This document shows, one piece after another, positions 6,340 to 12,546 of a stretch of DNA of 17,848 nt (its first letter is position 1; every line of letters begins with the position of its first letter). Made by a program: the position numbers and the translations under genes. The notes beneath the pieces are model-generated. The model made no database searches and had not been told where the DNA came from. It saw only the letters and a list, made by a program, of their open reading frames with translations. This stretch comes from DASSUW01 sp035717845 (GTDB lineage Bacteria; Actinomycetota; Thermoleophilia; Solirubrobacterales; Solirubrobacteraceae). The stretch is from contig DASTIC010000259.1 in assembly GCA_035717845.1 (NCBI GenBank), forward strand, positions 1 through 17,848, given 5' to 3'.

Positions 6340-6984
6340 CTAGAGCCCGAGCTCGCGCGGGTACTCGCGGCGGTAGGAGCGCCGGGCCTCCAGCACCTTG
6401 GAGACGTACTCGCGGGTCTCGGGGAACGGGATGTGGTCGGCCACGCGGAAGCGCTCCCCGCGATCGGCCGCCTCCCGCCACCACTGGTCGACCTTCCCCT
6501 CTCCGGCGTTGTAGGCGGCGAGGGTGAGGATGACGTTGCCGTGGTACTTCTGCTGGAGGTAGCGCAGGTACCAGGCGCCGTAGGAGATGTTGATCTGCGG
6601 GTTCGCCAGGTCGCCCTGCTCGAACTCGGTTCCGCCCGACTTGATCGCGATGTAGTCCGCGGTCTCGGGCATCAGCTGCATGAGGCCCTTGGCGCCCGCG
6701 TGCGACGTCTGGTCGCGGAACCGCGACTCGACGTAGATGACGCCGGCGATCAGCGACGCGTCGAGCCGCTTGTCGGCCGCCTGCTGGCGGATCACGTCGT
6801 CGTGGCGGAGCGGGAGCGTGACCTCCTTGACCGCCTTGTCGGCCCACGGCGAGAGCACGAAGGTCGCTGCGATCGCGGACAGGACCACGGTCGCGAGCAG
6901 TGCGAGCCGCCTGCGGCCCAGGCCCCAGCGCGCCCCTGGGCGGCGGCGGCGGGCGGAGGTGCGGGCTTGGGCGTGGGCGCTCAC
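6340..6984 (-). CDS. Membrane-anchored lytic transglycosylase (SLT domain)
   Basis: Cleaves the glycan strand of peptidoglycan outside the cytoplasmic membrane, forming 1,6-anhydro ends. It has 214 residues: an Arg-rich N-terminus, a signal-anchor at about 26-44, and an SLT-type domain from about 62. The catalytic glutamate is Glu86 in YVESRF; GLMQLMP (100-106) and AAYNAG (156-161) are the other family motifs. It is a short, domain-only enzyme unlike the large soluble Slt70. It starts with GTG 6984 inside the coaE stop (GTGA, 4-base overlap), so it is translated as the last gene of the rpsA-coaE operon, coupling a cell-wall enzyme to housekeeping genes. I see no additional carbohydrate-binding domain. 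Confidence 0.92.
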   Translation of the reverse strand: MSAHAQARTSARRRRPGARWGLGRRRLALLATVVLSAIAATFVLSPWADKAVKEVTLPLRHDDVIRQQAADKRLDASLIAGVIYVESRFRDQTSHAGAKGLMQLMPETADYIAIKSGGTEFEQGDLANPQINISYGAWYLRYLQQKYHGNVILTLAAYNAGEGKVDQWWREAADRGERFRVADHIPFPETREYVSKVLEARRSYRREYPRELGL

Positions 6985-7574
6985 GGTCTCAGATTGCCAA
7001 GGACGGAGGACAGTTTGGCCTCCAGCTCTGCGATCGAGCCGGAGTTCTCCACGGCATACGTCGCACGTTGCGCCTTCTCCTGCTGCGACAGCTGGCGCGC
7101 GGTGCGCTCGTCGACCGCCTCGTGGCCGCGCGCGGCAGCTCTCCCTGCCCGCACGCGATCATCGGCGACGATCGCGATCGTCACATCGTACGAGCTCTCG
7201 CTCCCGCCTTCGAACAGGAGCGGGACCTCGACCACGAGCGCGCGCGGCGCCGGCTCACGAGCACCCTGCTCGGCGCGCCAGCTCGCGATCCGCTCGCGGA
7301 CCCGCGGCCAGATCAGCTGCTCGAGCCATTCGCGCTCCTCCGGGCCGGCGAACGCGTGGCGCGCCACGGCGGCGCGGTCGACCACCCCACCGGGCGCGAC
7401 GTCCTCGCCCCAGCGGGCAACCACGGCGTCGCGGACCTCCGGGTCGGCATACAGCTCGTGGACGACGGCGTCGGCCGACAGCGTCGCCGCGCCCAGGCGG
7501 CCCAGCGCCGCCAGGGCCTCGGACTTCCCGGCCCCGATCCCGCCCGTCAGCCCGACGAACGGCGGCCCGCTCAG
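6981..7574 (-). CDS. coaE: Dephospho-CoA kinase (probable CTG start)
   Basis: Last enzyme of coenzyme A synthesis: phosphorylates the 3'-hydroxyl of dephospho-CoA with ATP. From CTG 7574 it has 197 residues, the normal CoaE length. The P-loop GLTGGIGAGKS is at 8-18; VVEVPLLFEGG (114-124) and the RQLSQQEKAQRATYAVENSGS segment (160-180) are typical. Start choice: the first common start codon in frame is GTG 7424, which would remove the whole P-loop. Between an in-frame stop at 7620-7622 and the P-loop there is no ATG, GTG or TTG, and CTG 7574 gives MSGPPFVGLTGG, a normal CoaE N-terminus. That CTG overlaps the rpsA stop (CTGA). Downstream it overlaps the transglycosylase start by 4 bases. Automated callers are likely to truncate this gene at GTG 7424. 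Confidence 0.93.
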   Translation of the reverse strand: MSGPPFVGLTGGIGAGKSEALAALGRLGAATLSADAVVHELYADPEVRDAVVARWGEDVAPGGVVDRAAVARHAFAGPEEREWLEQLIWPRVRERIASWRAEQGAREPAPRALVVEVPLLFEGGSESSYDVTIAIVADDRVRAGRAAARGHEAVDERTARQLSQQEKAQRATYAVENSGSIAELEAKLSSVLGNLRP

Positions 7575-9004
7575 GTGGTCTGCTCGTCCTCGTCCGGGGT
7601 GTCCGGCGCGGCCTCGGCCTCAGCCTCGGCAGCCGCCTCGGGCTCGGCCTCGGCCTCGGCGGCCGGCTCGGGCTCAGCCTCGGCGGCCGGCTCGGGCTCG
7701 ATCGTCTCTGTCTCGCCGGCGGGCTCGGCCTCGACCGTCTCGGCCTCGGCGGCGGGCGCCTCGGCGGACGCCTCGTCGTCGCCGGCCTGCGCCGCGAACA
7801 CGTCTTCGGACAGACCCAGCTCGGGCATCTCGTCGAGATCGCCGGCGTCGGCCCCGAGCGACCGGCGCGGAAGCACCTGGCCCTCGACGCGCTTGATCGA
7901 CAGCGACAGGCGGCGCCGCTCGGAGTCGATCTCGAGGATCTTGACCTTCACCTCGTCGCCCGGCTGCACGATCTCACGCGGGTTCTCCACGTGCTGCTGC
8001 GCGAGCTCGGAGATGTGCACGAGCCCCTCGACGCCCTCCAGGATCTCGACGAACGCGCCGAACGCGACGACCTTGGTCACGGTCCCCTCGAGCTCGTCGC
8101 CCACGTGGTACGTGTCGACCACGCGCTGCCACGGGTCCTCCTGGGTCTGCTTGAGGCCCAGGGAGATGCGCTGGCGGTCGCGATCGATGTCGAGCACCTT
8201 GACCTGCACGGTGTCGCCGATCGAGAGGATCTCGCTCGGGTGGTTGACGTGCGACCACGAGAGCTCGGAGATGTGGATCAGGCCGTCGATCCCGTCGAGG
8301 TCGACGAAGGCGCCGAAGTCCACGATGTTGGAGATCTGGCCCTCGATGATGAGGCCCGGCTGGAGCCGCTCCAGGATCGCCTGGCGCTGCTCCTTGCGCT
8401 CCTCCTCCAGCACCGCGCGGCGCGAGAGGACGACGTTGTTGCGCGACCGGTTGAGCTCGATCACCTTGCACTGGATGTTCTGGCCCAGATACTCGTCGAG
8501 GTTCGGCACGCGCCGGATGTCGACCAGCGAGGCGGGCAGGAAGCCGCGCACCCCGAGGTCGATGATCAGGCCGCCCTTGACGACCTCGATGACGGCGCCG
8601 ATGACCGGCTCGCCGGACTCGGCCGCGGCCTCGATGCGGCGCCAGGCGCGCTCGAACCGCGCGCGCTTCTTGGAGAGGATGAGGCGGCCGTCCTGGTCCT
8701 CCTTGGTGAGGACCAGCGCGTCGACCTCCTCGCCGATCTCGACCTCCTCGGAGGTGTCGACCGACTTGCGGATCGACAGCTCGCCGGAGGGGATGACGCC
8801 CTCGCTCTTGTAGCCGATGTCGACGAGGACCTCGTCCTTGTCGATCCGCACCACCTTGCCCGTGACGACGTCGCCCTCGTCGAAGGGGACGATCGTGGCG
8901 TCATAGTTCGGGACGATCTGGCCGTCGATCTCGAGGAGCATCCCGTCGGAGCCCTCGACGACCTTCGCATCGGTGTCGGTGGGAGGGGTCAGTGTCGCTT
9001 CCAT
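7571..9004 (-). CDS. rpsA: 30S ribosomal protein S1
   Basis: RNA-binding ribosomal protein that helps mRNAs enter the 30S subunit. It has 477 residues from ATG 9004, with four S1 domains at about 44-113, 132-196, 217-286 and 302-371, the usual actinobacterial number; repeats 3 and 4 carry the clear DFGAFVDL / AFGAFVEI and GLIHISEL / GLVHISEL cores. After residue about 405 comes a low-complexity Ala/Glu/Pro tail of about 70 residues ending DEDEQTT. ATG 9004 is preferred over 9037: the longer form would begin upstream of the -10-like TACAGT and overlap the divergent gene. No Shine-Dalgarno is visible, so the mRNA probably has a very short leader. It heads the rpsA-coaE-transglycosylase operon. 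Confidence 0.97.
   Translation of the reverse strand: MEATLTPPTDTDAKVVEGSDGMLLEIDGQIVPNYDATIVPFDEGDVVTGKVVRIDKDEVLVDIGYKSEGVIPSGELSIRKSVDTSEEVEIGEEVDALVLTKEDQDGRLILSKKRARFERAWRRIEAAAESGEPVIGAVIEVVKGGLIIDLGVRGFLPASLVDIRRVPNLDEYLGQNIQCKVIELNRSRNNVVLSRRAVLEEERKEQRQAILERLQPGLIIEGQISNIVDFGAFVDLDGIDGLIHISELSWSHVNHPSEILSIGDTVQVKVLDIDRDRQRISLGLKQTQEDPWQRVVDTYHVGDELEGTVTKVVAFGAFVEILEGVEGLVHISELAQQHVENPREIVQPGDEVKVKILEIDSERRRLSLSIKRVEGQVLPRRSLGADAGDLDEMPELGLSEDVFAAQAGDDEASAEAPAAEAETVEAEPAGETETIEPEPAAEAEPEPAAEAEAEPEAAAEAEAEAAPDTPDEDEQTT
7653..7699 (-). repeat. Two copies of a 24-base-period repeat in the rpsA tail
   Basis: Bases 7653-7675 and 7677-7699 are identical over 23 bases. In frame they encode repeated Glu/Pro/Ala units (EPAAEAEP-like) in the acidic tail of S1. 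The surrounding sequence is further Glu/Ala repetition, so length variation between strains is likely. Confidence 0.8.
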
Positions 9005-9015
9005 TGGCGGCCAGA

Positions 9016-9022
9016 TACTGTA
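9016..9022. promoter_or_regulatory. Shared bidirectional -10 element between rpsA and the FAD oxidoreductase
   Basis: The heptamer TACTGTA reads TACTGT on the plus strand, 14 bases before ATG 9036, and TACAGT on the minus strand, 12 bases before ATG 9004. Each fits TANNNT, so the same bases could serve as -10 for both genes, with leaders of only about 5-8 bases. No clear -35 was found on either side. The gap between the two start codons is only 31 bases. Confidence 0.5.
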
Positions 9023-9035
9023 GCGGCCCGACTCC

Positions 9036-10175
9036 ATGCCCGTACGAGCAACGAAGCGCGGTGCTGAGCGGACTTCCTTCCCGTCAGGCGCCTCATCCGA
9101 CGTCCTGATCTGCGGGGCTTCCTTCGCCGGTCTGGCGGTGGCGCGCGAGCTCCGGGCGACCGGCGCGCGGGTGCTCGTGCTCGACCGCTACGAGATCGGC
9201 GAGCGGCAGACCTCCGCGTGCGCTGCCCCCACCGAATGGCTGCTGCACATGGGCCTCGGGGACTCGATCCGCCAGACGTTCGGATCGCTGCTCGTGCACA
9301 CCCCGCGCGTGACGCGCCGCTGGCCGCTCCCGTGGACGTTCTCCACCTTCGACTACCGGACGCTCTGCCGGCTGCTGTGGGAGCAGTCGGGCGACGCCGA
9401 GTTCGAGACCGCGAAGGTCGACGGGCGCACCGGCGACGTCGTGCACACCGATCGCGGCGATGTGGGCGCCGGCCTGATCGTCGACGCGCTCGGATGGCGG
9501 CGGGTGCTGGGCGCCGGCGCCAACGTGCAGCCGCCTGACGCGCCGCTCTCGCGCGGGCTCGAGGTGCATCCGGACGGCCGCGGGGCCGACCTCGAGCTGT
9601 GGCTCGACCGCCGCTACGTGGGGCCCGGCTACGGATGGTCGTTCCCGGCCCGCGACGAGCTGCGGATCGGCGTCGGCTCCTTCGATCCGGCGATCCACGT
9701 CAAGGACCCGACCCTCGCGCTGGCATCCGATGTGGAGGCCGAGGCGGTGCGCTTCCAGGGCAACTGGATCCCCCACCGCCTGCGCCCGGCGACCGAGGAC
9801 GGCGTCTTCTTCGCCGGCGACTCCGCCGGGCACTGCCTGCCGATGACGGCCGAGGGCATCCGCACCGCGCTCTACTTCGGCGTCTACCTCGGGCGCGAGC
9901 TGCGGGCGGTGCTCGACGGTCGCCAGAACGTCACTGCCGCGCTCCGGCGCTACGGCGACTTCTCCGCCGGCCACAGCTTCCAGTTCGCGTGCATGTACGC
10001 GGCACAGCAGTCCGTGCGGCGGCTCCACGGGCCGGTCATGGACGGCCTGGTGCGGGCCTTCGGGCGCCGCCGCCTGTCCGAATGGGCGTTCCGGCACTAC
10101 CTCGACATCGCCCCGCCCTCCGCCGCGCTACCCGCGCCGCCCGAGAGCGCCGGCGCACTCTCCGCCGCCGCCTGA
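9036..10175 (+). CDS. FAD-dependent oxidoreductase (geranylgeranyl-reductase-like family)
   Basis: A 379-residue flavoprotein of the FAD/NAD(P)-dependent monooxygenase and reductase superfamily. The dinucleotide loop is DVLICGASFAGLAVARELR (about 22-40) with the GxSxxG form GASFAG, and the acidic end of strand 2 is VLVLDRYEIG. The second FAD motif is GVFFAGDSAGHCLPMTAEGIRTALYFG (around 262-290), whose AGDSAGHxxP/TAEGI pattern resembles geranylgeranyl reductases and related isoprenoid or electron-transfer flavoproteins. Substrate is unknown. The start at ATG 9036 leaves 31 bases to the rpsA start; later starts are possible, but the fold needs residues from about 20 on. It is divergent from rpsA and convergent with the SIS gene, so it appears to be a single-gene unit. 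Confidence 0.88.
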   Translation: MPVRATKRGAERTSFPSGASSDVLICGASFAGLAVARELRATGARVLVLDRYEIGERQTSACAAPTEWLLHMGLGDSIRQTFGSLLVHTPRVTRRWPLPWTFSTFDYRTLCRLLWEQSGDAEFETAKVDGRTGDVVHTDRGDVGAGLIVDALGWRRVLGAGANVQPPDAPLSRGLEVHPDGRGADLELWLDRRYVGPGYGWSFPARDELRIGVGSFDPAIHVKDPTLALASDVEAEAVRFQGNWIPHRLRPATEDGVFFAGDSAGHCLPMTAEGIRTALYFGVYLGRELRAVLDGRQNVTAALRRYGDFSAGHSFQFACMYAAQQSVRRLHGPVMDGLVRAFGRRRLSEWAFRHYLDIAPPSAALPAPPESAGALSAAA

Positions 10176-10197
10176 GCGGGCGCGCGACGTTCCCGCT
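10175..10197. terminator. Candidate bidirectional terminator between convergent genes
   Basis: AGCGGG at 10175-10180 and CCCGCT at 10192-10197 form a 6-base-pair stem with an 11-base loop, spanning both stop codons of the oxidoreductase (+) and the SIS gene (-). No T-run follows on either strand, so it is a weak candidate based mainly on position. Confidence 0.35.
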
Positions 10198-11218
10198 ACC
10201 AGTCGCCCGCGCCCTCCGCGACGTCGCCGGCGCGCCGCCATGGCCCCTCCTCGCGCCGGATCAGGTCCGGGTTGACGCCGCGGGCGGCGGCGAGCGAGAG
10301 CGTGAGGCGCTGGAGCGAGATCGCGCCCCACAGGAGGCGCGCCAGGGCTGAATCGAGGTCGGTCGGCGGCGGCGGGCCGATCTCGGCGACGTCGATGCCG
10401 ATCTCCCTCAGTGCCGCAGTCGCCAGTCCTGCACGACGCTCGACGCGGCCGCCGCCCGCCTCGGTGCGCACGACGACGGCGGCGGTCGACGAGTCGTCGC
10501 CGGCCAGGTGCCCGTGCAGCAGCGTCTCGAGGTGGTGCGTCGCCGTCGGGATCCGCGCCCCCTCCGCGATCTTCAACGCGAGCTCGCGCGCGGTGATGAG
10601 GTCGAGCCCTGCCCCCGCCACGACCACCCGTGGAGCGACCGGCAGGGACACCTCGTCCGGCGCCGCCAGCAGGGCCTCCGCACCCGCTCCGGACACTCCC
10701 TCAATGCGCAGTTCCCGGGCCAACGCCGCCCCCACGAGGATCGCCGACACGTAGGCGACCGTGTGGCACCACGAGTCGTCGTGCACCGGCGTCACCAGCA
10801 CGTGGTCCGCCGACGCCGAACCCACGCCCGTGACCAGCGCCGTCGTCGCACCGCCCGCAGCCGCAGCCTCCAGCGCCAGCTGGGTCGCCCGCGTGCCGCC
10901 GTCGTGCGAGATCCCGATGCAGACGCCGCCCCGCTGCGGCCGCTCCGCCGCGTCGAGCGACTGCCGCGCCACCACCCGCGGCGGCCAGCCGCCGGCCAGC
11001 GCCCGGTCGAGCTGCGCGGCGACCGCCATCGCCCCGTGCTCCGATGTCCCGCACCCCACCACCGTCACTGGGCCGGAGGCGTCCCGCACCGCGGCCGCGA
11101 GCTCGGCGACGCCGTCGGGCGGCGAGTCGAGCAGCGCCCGCGCGAGCGCCGGCTGCGCCGCGACCATCTCCTCCATGATCCACGGCGGCCCGCCCCGCAG
11201 CTCGGGGACGTAGCTCAC
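10196..11218 (-). CDS. Double-SIS-domain sugar-phosphate isomerase/deaminase-like protein
   Basis: A 340-residue protein resembling the isomerase half of GlmS and the AgaS/FrlB-type proteins that isomerise, deaminate or deglycate phosphorylated amino sugars. The N-terminal helix PPWIMEEMVAAQPALARALL is typical. SIS domain 1 carries VVGCGTSEHGAMAVA and the phosphosugar loop ISHDGGTRATQLAL (usually SxSGxTxxT; here His-Asp-Gly-Gly-Thr, a variant). SIS domain 2 begins RVVVAGAGLDLITARELALKIAEGA and contains the LETLLHGHLAGDD segment corresponding to GlmS ELxHGP. There is no glutamine amidotransferase domain, so it cannot make glucosamine-6-phosphate from glutamine as GlmS does. GTG 11218 overlaps the aminotransferase stop (GTGA), so the two are coupled. 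A role with an amino- or glycated sugar is inferred. Confidence 0.85.
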   Translation of the reverse strand: MSYVPELRGGPPWIMEEMVAAQPALARALLDSPPDGVAELAAAVRDASGPVTVVGCGTSEHGAMAVAAQLDRALAGGWPPRVVARQSLDAAERPQRGGVCIGISHDGGTRATQLALEAAAAGGATTALVTGVGSASADHVLVTPVHDDSWCHTVAYVSAILVGAALARELRIEGVSGAGAEALLAAPDEVSLPVAPRVVVAGAGLDLITARELALKIAEGARIPTATHHLETLLHGHLAGDDSSTAAVVVRTEAGGGRVERRAGLATAALREIGIDVAEIGPPPPTDLDSALARLLWGAISLQRLTLSLAAARGVNPDLIRREEGPWRRAGDVAEGAGDW

Positions 11219-12465
11219 GCGATCGCGTCCAGTCCGGCCCGGAACCCGTCGGCGATCTGCTCGAAGTGCTCCGGCTCGGCGACCAGCGGCGGCGACACCG
11301 CGAGCGCGCCGAGCAGCGGCCTGAGGATGACCCCGGCCTCCCGCGCGCCGGCCGCCACCTGGCCGGCCGCGCTCGGATCCACGAGCTGGACGGCCGCCAG
11401 CAGCCCGAGTCCGGCGCGCACCTCGGCTACCGCGGGGTGGGACGCGAGCGGGGCGAGCGCCTCGGCCAGCGGGCCCTCGAGCTCGCGCCCGCGCGGGATG
11501 ATGTCCTCGCGGTCGTAGATGTCGAGCACCGCGAGCGCCGCCGCACAGCACGTCGGGTGGCCGGCGTACGTGGCGCCGTGGCGGAGCATCGGCCCGCCGG
11601 GCTCGTCGAAGAACGGGGCCGCCACCGCGCCGGAGGCGATCACGCCGCCCAGCGGCAAGTAGCCCGACGTCACGCCCTTGGCGAACGTGATCAGGTCCGG
11701 CCGCACGTCCTCCCAGCGCTCGATCCCGAACCAGGTGCCGAGCCGCCCGAAGCCGCAGATCACGCTGTCGACCACCAGCAGCACGCCGTGCTCCGCGCAC
11801 AGGTCGGCGACGCCCTCGATGTAGCCCTCGGGCGGCAGGTGCACGCCGCCGGCGCCGATCACCGGCTCGCAGAAGAAGGCGGCGACGCGCTCGGGCCCGA
11901 CCTGGAGGATCTGGGCCTCGAGCGCCGGGAGCGAGTCGAACTGCACCGTCGAGACGTCGGGAACCAGCGGGCCCCAGTTCGTCACGTTGGGCTCGATCCC
12001 GCCCATGCTCGTGCCGAAGCCGTGCGTCCCGTGATAGCTCTGCGTGCGCGAGATCAGGTGCGTGCGCTCGGGCTGCCCGCGCAGCACCCAGTGGCGGCGG
12101 GCGATCTTGGCGGCCGTGTCGACGGCGTCGCCGCCGCCGGAGGCCAGGAATACGCGGGCGTCGTCCATCGGCGCCTCGGCGGCCAGCCGCTCGGCCAGCC
12201 GGTTGGCCGGCTCGTTCGCGAACTCGCCGAACGTGGAGTAGGCCTCGAGGGTGCGGATCTGCTCGGCGACGGCGTCCGCGACCTCGGTCCGGCCGTGGCC
12301 GATGTTGGAGTACCAGAGGCTCGCGGTGGCGTCGAGGTAGCGGTTGCCTTCGGCGTCGAACACGTGGACGCCCTCGCCCCGGACGACGAGCAGCTCCTCG
12401 CGGCTCACCGCTCCCATGTCGGCGAACGGATGCCAGAAACGGGTGGTTGCTGCGCGCACGGCCAT
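11215..12465 (-). CDS. Class III PLP-dependent aminotransferase
   Basis: Transfers an amino group between an omega-amino compound and a keto acid (pyruvate or 2-oxoglutarate in relatives). It has 416 residues. The fold I landmarks are FWHPFADM and YLDATASLWYSNIGHG at the N-terminus, YHGTHGFGTSMGG in the middle, the PLP-ring aspartate in VVDSVICGFGRLG, the PLP lysine in ITFAKGVTSGYLPLGG, and HGATYAGHPTCCAAALA. The usual Asp-Glu pair of DE(V/I)xxGFGRxG is Asp-Ser here, an uncommon substitution. ATG 12465 is preferred over 12504 because a -10-like TAGTCT lies seven bases upstream, which fits a leaderless mRNA, and MAVRAATTRFWHPFADM is a normal N-terminus. It is followed by the coupled SIS gene. 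The substrate is unknown. Confidence 0.92.
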   Translation of the reverse strand: MAVRAATTRFWHPFADMGAVSREELLVVRGEGVHVFDAEGNRYLDATASLWYSNIGHGRTEVADAVAEQIRTLEAYSTFGEFANEPANRLAERLAAEAPMDDARVFLASGGGDAVDTAAKIARRHWVLRGQPERTHLISRTQSYHGTHGFGTSMGGIEPNVTNWGPLVPDVSTVQFDSLPALEAQILQVGPERVAAFFCEPVIGAGGVHLPPEGYIEGVADLCAEHGVLLVVDSVICGFGRLGTWFGIERWEDVRPDLITFAKGVTSGYLPLGGVIASGAVAAPFFDEPGGPMLRHGATYAGHPTCCAAALAVLDIYDREDIIPRGRELEGPLAEALAPLASHPAVAEVRAGLGLLAAVQLVDPSAAGQVAAGAREAGVILRPLLGALAVSPPLVAEPEHFEQIADGFRAGLDAIA

Positions 12466-12472
12466 GCCCGGC

Positions 12473-12478
12473 AGACTA
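12473..12478 (-). promoter_or_regulatory. -10-like element for the aminotransferase-SIS operon
   Basis: On the minus strand TAGTCT (TANNNT) is followed by 7 bases and ATG 12465, the same geometry as at the ferric-reductase gene (TAAACT, 7 bases, GTG). It suggests a leaderless transcript and separates this operon from the sulfatase operon upstream. Confidence 0.5.
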
Positions 12479-12490
12479 GACCGGGGCCCC

Positions 12491-12531
12491 GCCCAACGGG
12501 CCATTCCGTGTTGAGCGATGTCCCGTTGGGC
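12491..12531. promoter_or_regulatory. Perfect 10-base inverted repeat: operator or terminator
   Basis: GCCCAACGGG (12491-12500) and CCCGTTGGGC (12522-12531) are perfect inverted copies separated by 21 bases, with centres 31 bases apart, about three helical turns. The element lies 16 bases past the sulfatase stop and 13 bases upstream of the -10-like TAGTCT of the aminotransferase, overlapping where a -35 would be. As RNA it would be a 10-pair hairpin with a long loop and no U-run, a poor intrinsic terminator; a repressor site is at least as likely. Confidence 0.5.
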
Positions 12532-12546
12532 ACCCCTCAGGAGCCG

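Noticed and set aside
6981..7424. coaE starting at GTG 7424 (147 residues)
   Set aside because: This form lacks the P-loop needed to bind ATP, although the P-loop is encoded intact just upstream in the same frame.
6737..9067. A 776-codon plus-strand frame opposite the transglycosylase, coaE and rpsA genes
   Set aside because: Repetitive Arg/Ser and Leu/Asp runs arise from antisense reading of S1 and its acidic tail; no family features.
12491..12531. Inverted repeat as an insertion-sequence remnant
   Set aside because: There is no transposase, no target duplication visible, and the arms are only 21 bases apart.
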